A stretch of DNA of 37,510 nt. Source: Clostridiaceae bacterium. Lineage in GTDB: Bacteria > Bacillota > Clostridia > Oscillospirales > Acutalibacteraceae. The position numbers and the translations under genes were made by a program. Of the stretch, positions 32,302 to 37,510 are shown piece by piece (position 1 is the stretch's first letter; every line of letters begins with the position of its first letter). The DNA is taken from contig JAEEUW010000012.1 of NCBI GenBank assembly GCA_016290665.1, positions 1 through 37,510 of the forward strand, in the 5' to 3' direction. The notes under the pieces were generated by a model that saw nothing but the letters and a program-made list of their open reading frames with translations, made no database searches and was not told the origin of the DNA.

Positions 32302-33630
32302 ATGAAAAAACGGCTGCTGTTCGTTTTCTTCTGTTCGATTCTTCTGTGCCTGTCCCTTGCGGCCGTTGCGGCCGACGGCGACGCGCCGGTGCTGAACGTC
32401 ATCTGTCAGCAGCAGGGGCACGACGAACAGGTGCTCACGGGCGCCGCGCCGACCTGCCTGCAGCCGGGCAAGACCGACGGCCGCGTCTGCAAACGCTGCG
32501 GCATGATCACGCAGCCGCAGACCGTCATCCCCGCCACGGGCCACACGCTTGTGATCGACGAAGCCGTGCCCGTGACCTGCACCACCGACGGCAAGACCGC
32601 GGGCAGCCACTGCAGCGTCTGCGGCCAGATCATTGAGCGCCAGAAGACCATCACCTGCACAGGCCACCATACCGTGATCGACAAGGGCTATCCGTCCACC
32701 TGCAGCGAACGCGGCCGCACCGACGGGAGCCACTGCGACATTTGCGGCGAGGTGTTCTATGAGCCGGTCGTGCTGCCGCTTCTTGAGCACGAGTTCAACG
32801 TCTCCAAGGTGGGCCGCACCTGCACCACCGACGGCTACACGCTGCATACCTGCATCCACTGCGGCTTTTCCTATATGAGCGACTTCGACTACGCCACAGG
32901 CCACCAGCTCGACGTGGTGCCCGGCTATCCGCAGACCTGCACCGAGCCCGGTCTGTCGCCGCAGGCGACCTGCACCGTGTGCGGCAAGGTGGTGGAAAAG
33001 GCCGAGCCGATTCCGCCGTTCGGCCACCAGTGGAAGGACGACGTGACCCGCGCCACCGCCAGAAAAGACGGCCTGCGGATTACGACCTGCTCCATCTGCG
33101 GCGAAAAACAGGGCGAAGCGCCGATTCCGCGGATCGCTTCGGTCAAGCTTTCCGAAACGAAGTTCGTGTATGACAAAAAGTCGAAAAAGCCCGCCGTGAC
33201 TGTCAAGGACGCGCTGGGCAACACCCTGACTTACAAAAAGGATTACAAGCTCAGCTACGATTCCGGCCGCAAGAATCCGGGCACCTATTACGTGACCGTC
33301 GTGTTCCGCGGCGCCTACAGCGGCATCAAAACGCTGAAGTTCAAAGTCCTCCTGCCCGAGACCACGGGCCTCAAGGTGACCGCCGGCAAGAACGCGGCCA
33401 CGCTGACCTGGAAGCAGACCCCCGGCGCCAGAAAATACGTGATCTATTATGCGCTGACCAAAAACGGGACCTATAAAAAAGCGGCCGTCTCCAAAAAGAC
33501 GACCTGCACGGTGGAGAACCTGACGCCCGGCGCGACCTATTTCTTCAAGGTTCGTCCGCTGACCACCGACGTCAACGGCGCAAGCGTATCGGGCGGCTAC
33601 AGCAAACCGAAGAGCGTCAAAGTTCTGTAA
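32302..33630 (+). CDS. Secreted Cys-ribbon repeat protein with MBG- and FnIII-like end
   Basis: 442 aa from the ATG at 32302; the ribosome site is weak (AAAGG). A signal peptide (about 1-23) is followed by about six 45-aa repeats, each with the pattern TCTxxGxxxGxxCxxCG and ending near a Pro and a GH pair (about 30-275). The paired CxxC motifs could bind zinc. Then come an MBG-like domain (FVYDKKSKKPAVTVKDALG) and an FnIII-like domain (YVIYYALTKNGTYKKA). The same order ends the 1037-aa protein at 17808, so the two are paralogous in this part. It has no end helix or sortase motif. Likely a surface or matrix protein. Confidence 0.85.
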   Translation: MKKRLLFVFFCSILLCLSLAAVAADGDAPVLNVICQQQGHDEQVLTGAAPTCLQPGKTDGRVCKRCGMITQPQTVIPATGHTLVIDEAVPVTCTTDGKTAGSHCSVCGQIIERQKTITCTGHHTVIDKGYPSTCSERGRTDGSHCDICGEVFYEPVVLPLLEHEFNVSKVGRTCTTDGYTLHTCIHCGFSYMSDFDYATGHQLDVVPGYPQTCTEPGLSPQATCTVCGKVVEKAEPIPPFGHQWKDDVTRATARKDGLRITTCSICGEKQGEAPIPRIASVKLSETKFVYDKKSKKPAVTVKDALGNTLTYKKDYKLSYDSGRKNPGTYYVTVVFRGAYSGIKTLKFKVLLPETTGLKVTAGKNAATLTWKQTPGARKYVIYYALTKNGTYKKAAVSKKTTCTVENLTPGATYFFKVRPLTTDVNGASVSGGYSKPKSVKVL

Positions 33631-33666
33631 AAAAAAGAAGCCATCGCGGATGGCTTCTTTTTTTAT
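33631..33666. terminator. Bidirectional terminator
   Basis: AAGAAGCCATC and GATGGCTTCTT pair around GCG, with A- and T-runs on the sides. It serves the convergent genes at 32302 and 33673. Confidence 0.9.
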
Positions 33667-33672
33667 GCTCTT

Positions 33673-34140
33673 TCATTTGCTGAACAGCGAGGTGATCGAA
33701 ATACGCAGCCTTGCCAGAACGGTCTGCATGGTGACCAGAAAGTTCATCACGCTTTGCAAAAACTGCGGCAGAACGGTGACCTTCACGCTGCACGACGCGC
33801 CGGAACCGGGGTCGGTGACCGTCACGGTCGCGCTGCCGGTTTTCTTGCCGGTCAGAATCACGTAGCCGTATTCATAGGTGTCGCGCTTGCCCGGGCGGAC
33901 GCCGAGCACGCTTTCGTTGCTGCTTGTGATCGTTGCGGCGTAGATGTCGAACTGATCTTTGGCGTTGTCCGGCCGCGGATAAATATACAGCTCGTCTTCG
34001 CCGCCGGCAATCATCCACATGGAATCGCCGATGGCGGAGTTGTCCAGCGTTTCGATTTTTGCTTCATTTGCCGCAAGCGCGGTCGCGCCCGGCAGAAGGA
34101 GCATCAGAACGACCAGAAGCAGACTGATGGTTTTTTTCAT
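33673..34140 (-). CDS. Small secreted protein with a bacterial Ig-like domain
   Basis: 155 aa. A signal peptide (about 1-24) is followed by one Ig-like (Big_2-type) domain, about 30-122. It has ATITSSNESVLGVRPG and YVILTGKKTGSATVTVTDPGS. The C-terminal 30 residues form a hydrophobic/cationic helix, FLQSVMNFLVTMQTVLARLR, ending TSLFSK, in the same style as other tails in this window. It probably sits at the cell surface. GGAGGG supports the start. No partner is recognised. It lies directly downstream of gpmI but is separated by a terminator-like stem. Confidence 0.82.
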   Translation of the reverse strand: MKKTISLLLVVLMLLLPGATALAANEAKIETLDNSAIGDSMWMIAGGEDELYIYPRPDNAKDQFDIYAATITSSNESVLGVRPGKRDTYEYGYVILTGKKTGSATVTVTDPGSGASCSVKVTVLPQFLQSVMNFLVTMQTVLARLRISITSLFSK

Positions 34141-34173
34141 GAAAATCCCTCCGATTGACAGTGAAAGTTGGAA

Positions 34174-34199
34174 CGAAAAGAAGGAGCCGCGCTCTTTCT
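34174..34199 (-). terminator. Likely terminator of gpmI
   Basis: On the minus strand GAAAGAGC pairs with GCTCCTTC (one mismatch) and is followed by TTTTC. Confidence 0.6.
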
Positions 34200-34206
34200 A
34201 TTTTTC

Positions 34207-35724
34207 TTACAGAACGATGCTTTCGCCGGTCATTTCCGCAGGCTGCGGTATTCCCATGATTTTGAGCATCGTCGGGGCAAGGTCGCACAGGCGGCCGCCC
34301 TCGCGCACGCTGCAGTCGTAACCCGCAACGATGAACGGCACGGGGTTGGTCGTGTGCGCCGTGAACGGCGTGCCGTCGTCCTCCAGCATCTTGTCGGCGT
34401 TGCCGTGGTCTGCTGTGATGATGACCTTGCCGCCCTTTGCGAGCACTGCCTCCGTGACCTGACCGATGCAGTCATCGACCGCCTCGACCGCTGCCACGGC
34501 TGCGTCAAACACGCCCGTGTGACCGACCATGTCGCAGTTTGCGAAGTTCAGGATGATCGCATCGAACTTATCTGCTGCAATCTCCTTCAGCACTGCCTCG
34601 GTGACCTCGTAGGCACTCATCTCCGGCTTCATATCGAAGGTCGCAACATCCGGGGACTTGATGAGGATTCTGTCCTCGCCCTCAAACTGCCGCTCCTCGC
34701 CGCCGTTGAAGAAGAAGGTGACATGTGCATATTTCTGCGTCTCGGCAATGCGGAGCTGTGTCTTGCCGCACTTTGCGAGATACTCGCCCATCGTCATCGA
34801 GAGCTCCTCGGGCGGGAATGCGACGGAGACATTCGGCATGGTCGCGTCATACTGTGCCATGCAGACGAAATGCACCGGGAAATAGCCCTTCTTGCGCTCG
34901 AAGCCCTTGAACTCCGGGTCAACGAATGCACGGGTGAGCTGGCGCGCACGGTCGGGGCGGAAGTTGAAGAACACGACGCTGTCATTCTCTGCGATCACTG
35001 CGCCGCCCTCGATCACTGCCGGGAGCATGAACTCATCGGTGACGCCGTTTGCGTAGGAATTCTGAATCGCCTGCACCGGGTCGGTCTCTGCGATGCCCTC
35101 GCCGTAGGTCAGCGCGGCATATGCCTTCTCGACACGGTCCCATGCGTTGTCGCGGTCCATTGCGTAGTATCTGCCCATGACGGTCGCGATCTTGCCGACG
35201 CCGATCTCGCGGAGCTTCGCGGCTGCCTCCGCAACATATTCCGCAGCGGAGGAAGGCGGCACATCTCTGCCGTCAAGATAAGCGTGGACATAGACCTTCT
35301 CAAGCCCGAAGCGCTTTGCCATCTCCACGAGACCGTAGAGGTGCTCCTGGTGGCTGTGGACGCCGCCGGGGGAGACAAGACCCATCAGGTGCAGGGCTGT
35401 GCCCTTTGTCTTTGCGTTCTCCATCGCGGCGACGAGCGCCTTGTTCTCAAAGAAATCGCCGTCCTGAATGGACTTTGTGATCTTGACAAGCTGCTGATAG
35501 ACGATTCTGCCGGCGCCGATATTGGTGTGACCGACCTCGGAATTGCCCATCTGACCGTCTGGCAGACCGACATCCAGACCGGATGCGCCGATGGTGGTGT
35601 TCGGATATTTTGCGAAGTAGCCGTCGAGATTCGGGGTCTTCGCGGCACGGATGGCATTGCCGTAGTCGCTCGGATTGATGCCGAAGCCATCCATGATCAG
35701 CAGTGCAACAGGTGCTTTACTCAT
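34207..35724 (-). CDS. gpmI: 2,3-bisphosphoglycerate-independent phosphoglycerate mutase
   Basis: 505 aa, normal length. It interconverts 3- and 2-phosphoglycerate in glycolysis and needs Mn2+. The first metal motif is LLIMDGFGINPSDYGNAI (8-25). The catalytic Ser lies in QMGNSEVGHTNIGAGR. The late metal motifs include NFANCDMVGHTGVF and TADHGNADKM. The ribosome site is AAAAGGAG. Upstream genes on the same strand lead back to tpiA, so this was a glycolytic cluster. Codon choice seems to change near 34,390-34,430: the last 65 or so codons look like the rest of the window, while the others use more GGT, GCA and GAG. Recombination or contig chimerism is possible. Confidence 0.96.
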   Translation of the reverse strand: MSKAPVALLIMDGFGINPSDYGNAIRAAKTPNLDGYFAKYPNTTIGASGLDVGLPDGQMGNSEVGHTNIGAGRIVYQQLVKITKSIQDGDFFENKALVAAMENAKTKGTALHLMGLVSPGGVHSHQEHLYGLVEMAKRFGLEKVYVHAYLDGRDVPPSSAAEYVAEAAAKLREIGVGKIATVMGRYYAMDRDNAWDRVEKAYAALTYGEGIAETDPVQAIQNSYANGVTDEFMLPAVIEGGAVIAENDSVVFFNFRPDRARQLTRAFVDPEFKGFERKKGYFPVHFVCMAQYDATMPNVSVAFPPEELSMTMGEYLAKCGKTQLRIAETQKYAHVTFFFNGGEERQFEGEDRILIKSPDVATFDMKPEMSAYEVTEAVLKEIAADKFDAIILNFANCDMVGHTGVFDAAVAAVEAVDDCIGQVTEAVLAKGGKVIITADHGNADKMLEDDGTPFTAHTTNPVPFIVAGYDCSVREGGRLCDLAPTMLKIMGIPQPAEMTGESIVL

Positions 35725-35756
35725 TGTTTTTTCTCCTTTTTTATGTATTTGCGGTG

Positions 35757-36866
35757 TTATTCAATGACCGCGATGCGGTGAATGGGGATGTAATTGCATT
35801 CCAACACATAGTAGTCGCCGTGGGCATACATATTCGAGTGCTGGAAATAGGTGCTTTCGTCGGCGGTTTCCGCCTCGACCACGGCGTCGATATAGCGCAT
35901 GGTCGGAATTTCGCCGTGAACGGGATAATAGAGGTAAAACGCCTGCCCGCCCGTGACGACCTTCCAGCCGTGCGCGGTGCCCGTTGCGAGATCGGTGTTC
36001 GGATACTGTTCGCGGAAGCGGCGGATGACTGCATCCCCATCCTCGAGCGTGACCTTCGGCGGTGCGCCCTCCTGCTCATAGCTGTACATGACCTTGAAAT
36101 CGCCGCAGTCCATGACATCATAGGAAAACGCCTCGCTGCCGTCCACGCGGACATATAAGCCGCCGGTCAGCATCGGTGCCCAGTCCTCGCCTCTGAAATA
36201 GACCTCCGTCTGCAGTGCATCTGCCAGATGCGCCGCGCTGTCGAAGGAAAACATCTCCGTGAAAATCTCGAAATCGCGCAGAATCGGGAAATCCGGCGCA
36301 TTGGCGAATTCTGTGTTCACATAGCCGAGCTTCAAATGGAGCTGCATCAGCTCCGGAAGAATACTTTTGAGATTGTCGCCGGTGAACTTCTTGCGGACAA
36401 AGCTGCCGTCGTTGCCCTTGTTGACATACTCAAACCGCAGCACCTTTCCGCCCGACAGAATGCCATTAACCTCTTCGAGCAGCGCATCCTCGATCTCCTG
36501 ATGCTGGTAATCGTCGCCGGTGTGCTCGTCACCCTCGCCGACCAGCACGCGGAATGAATTGTCCCCGTCCGATGCCCAGACGATCGCCGTGCCGGTGTAG
36601 TAGGAATCAAACAGCGCGCCGTCGCGTTTCAAATCAACGTCCGTGATCTCGGGTGTGAAGCCGTATTTCTCCTGCACCCATCGGGCCGCGTCGCCCTGCG
36701 CACGCTCTGTGCGGAGTGCCTCCTCCCGGTCTCTGCCCGCCTCAGCGCAGCGAAGATAGACATAGGTTCCGCCGGCGATCAGCACCGCGAGCCCTGCCGC
36801 GCTCCCGATGAGAATGAGGAGGAGCTTTTTCACGGAGACGGGCTGTTTCTTCTCACTGTGCTGCAT
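35757..36866 (-). CDS. Unknown single-pass membrane protein with extracellular domain
   Basis: 369 aa. A short N-terminus and one membrane helix (about 14-37) precede a large outer region. I do not recognise the family. The outer part has two sections: an early one (about 60-200) with KYGFTPEITDVDLKRDG and EDALLEEVNGILSGG, and a later one rich in aromatics (GQAFYLYYPVHGEIPTMRYID). The start overlaps the end of the upstream gene by 14 bp, so the two are probably co-translated. It lies between tpiA and gpmI, an unusual place for a surface protein. gpmI starts 32 bp after it. Confidence 0.75.
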   Translation of the reverse strand: MQHSEKKQPVSVKKLLLILIGSAAGLAVLIAGGTYVYLRCAEAGRDREEALRTERAQGDAARWVQEKYGFTPEITDVDLKRDGALFDSYYTGTAIVWASDGDNSFRVLVGEGDEHTGDDYQHQEIEDALLEEVNGILSGGKVLRFEYVNKGNDGSFVRKKFTGDNLKSILPELMQLHLKLGYVNTEFANAPDFPILRDFEIFTEMFSFDSAAHLADALQTEVYFRGEDWAPMLTGGLYVRVDGSEAFSYDVMDCGDFKVMYSYEQEGAPPKVTLEDGDAVIRRFREQYPNTDLATGTAHGWKVVTGGQAFYLYYPVHGEIPTMRYIDAVVEAETADESTYFQHSNMYAHGDYYVLECNYIPIHRIAVIE

Positions 36867-37347
36867 CGCGTGACCTCTGCCAGATCATACCTGCCGCCGC
36901 TGCCATCGCGAGCATCGCAAAGGTGCTCAGCACGCCAAACCAGCTTCCGAAGCTGCTGAGGGTGCTGATCTTCGCGTACATCATCGTGCCTGCGCTGCGG
37001 GCGATCCACATATTCTGCACCAGATTGAACACCAACGAAAGCGCCGAAAGCACGATCGGTGCGCCGACACCCGCCAGAAGCATCAGCCCGGCATTCTGCT
37101 GCGGGGCATTCTGATCGAGGTGCTGCTTCATCGCGAAATACAGGATCACATACACAGTGAGCGAAACGACCGGCATCAGCAGCACCGACAGAAAGCCCAC
37201 GCGGTCTGCGGCAGAAAATGCGCTGCTGCCGGACAGGCGCAGGATCTGATCCTGAAGCGCCCAGATGCCGAACAGGATCGCCGTATGCGCGATCTTTGCA
37301 ATCAGCCCCGCCGTGAGCCATATACGAATCGAATGTGTTTTGTCCAT
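36853..37347 (-). CDS. Unknown four-helix membrane protein
   Basis: 164 aa from the ATG at 37347 (MDKTHSIRIW); the ORF-track start 21 codons earlier lies in the hairpin after tpiA. Four membrane segments are seen (about 10-30, 50-72, 85-110 and 132-155). No family is recognised. It overlaps the next gene by 14 bp. The ribosome site is modest (AAGGA). The pair may be a two-part membrane complex; that is inference from the overlap only. Confidence 0.75.
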   Translation of the reverse strand: MDKTHSIRIWLTAGLIAKIAHTAILFGIWALQDQILRLSGSSAFSAADRVGFLSVLLMPVVSLTVYVILYFAMKQHLDQNAPQQNAGLMLLAGVGAPIVLSALSLVFNLVQNMWIARSAGTMMYAKISTLSSFGSWFGVLSTFAMLAMAAAAGMIWQRSRDAAQ

Positions 37348-37365
37348 TGTTTCCTTACCGCAGAA

Positions 37366-37395
37366 GCGGAAATGCAGAGGACTCCGCATTTCCGC
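37366..37395 (-). repeat. Inverted repeat after tpiA
   Basis: GCGGAAATGC and GCATTTCCGC pair perfectly around a 10-nt loop. There is no U-run, so it may be a processing or attenuation hairpin between tpiA and the membrane genes. Confidence 0.7.
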
Positions 37396-37410
37396 ATCCG
37401 TTCCTGTCAA

Positions 37411-37510
37411 TTAACCGTTGACCGCTGCCTGCACGATGACGTTGAAATCCTCAGCCTTCAGCGATGCGCCGCCGATCAGACCGCCGTCGATATCCGGCTG
37501 TGCGAGCAGA
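37411..37510 (-). CDS. tpiA: Triosephosphate isomerase, C-terminal end only
   Basis: The last 32 residues before the stop at 37411 read on the minus strand as [19 protein letters not shown] and end [20 protein letters not shown] is the phosphate-binding end motif of triosephosphate isomerase. The rest lies beyond the window. TpiA next to gpmI is the common glycolytic order in Firmicutes. Confidence 0.95.
   Translation of the reverse strand, partial: LLAQPDIDGGLIGGASLKAEDFNVIVQAAVNG

Noticed and set aside
34168-35781. 537-aa plus-strand ORF opposite gpmI
   Set aside because: gpmI is unmistakable on the other strand; the plus-strand product has no recognisable motif.

Overview
The window looks like a piece of a Gram-positive gut Clostridia genome, most likely Oscillospirales/Ruminococcaceae-like. 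The clues are high GC (about 60%) with clean housekeeping promoters and AGGAGG-type ribosome sites, ThiT under a TPP riboswitch, an ECF sigma/anti-sigma pair with a beta-propeller, QueH, GpmI/TpiA, and many secreted BspA-like, InlB-repeat and fibronectin-like proteins. Taxonomy is inferred from gene content only; no search was possible.

Layout. 1-2.6 kb (minus): a cut FtsW/RodA-family gene, a two-FHA-domain membrane protein, and trmB. 2.6-5.0 kb (plus): an alpha/beta hydrolase, queH, then a consensus promoter, TPP riboswitch and terminator in front of thiT. 5.1-7.9 kb (minus): an ECF sigma factor and its membrane anti-sigma protein, driven by a promoter whose -35 box lies in a heptamer repeat array. 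8.0-12.0 kb (minus): a four-gene operon (SGNH hydrolase, DUF4358, MBOAT acyltransferase, DHHW/AlgX-like protein) that looks like a surface-glycan O-acylation system. 12.1-14.7 kb (plus): a zinc-ribbon membrane protein and a double-TPM-domain protein.

14.8-23.4 kb (plus): an island of secreted proteins (two LRR/BspA-like, one fibronectin-like, a 1037-aa InlB-repeat protein, a GH5 glycosidase, a membrane-anchored hydrolase). Several end in a similar short hydrophobic/cationic tail, and a decayed copy of that tail lies between genes. 23.4-25.5 kb: a mini-ORF with hairpin, a GNAT acetyltransferase, and a CapA-like lipoprotein (minus). 25.6-28.4 kb (plus): a CrtI/retinol-saturase-like FAD oxidoreductase with a partner reductase carrying a 2Fe-2S domain. 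28.4-31.0 kb: a GH4 glycosidase and a secreted alkaline phosphatase.

31.0-31.5 kb: tRNA-Pro(GGG) on the minus strand, with its 3' end and terminator duplicated around a cloverleaf-like inverted-repeat element. 31.5-34.1 kb: a YgjP-like metalloprotein, a Cys-ribbon secreted protein, and a small Ig-like secreted protein (minus). 34.2-37.5 kb (minus): gpmI, two unknown membrane proteins and the 3' end of tpiA. Codon choice appears to change inside gpmI, so this end may be recombined or chimeric.

The strongest candidates for something undescribed are the tRNA-Pro duplication with its folded insert, the shared C-terminal tail of the secreted proteins with its relic, the acylation operon, and the two-gene FAD/2Fe-2S reductase system.
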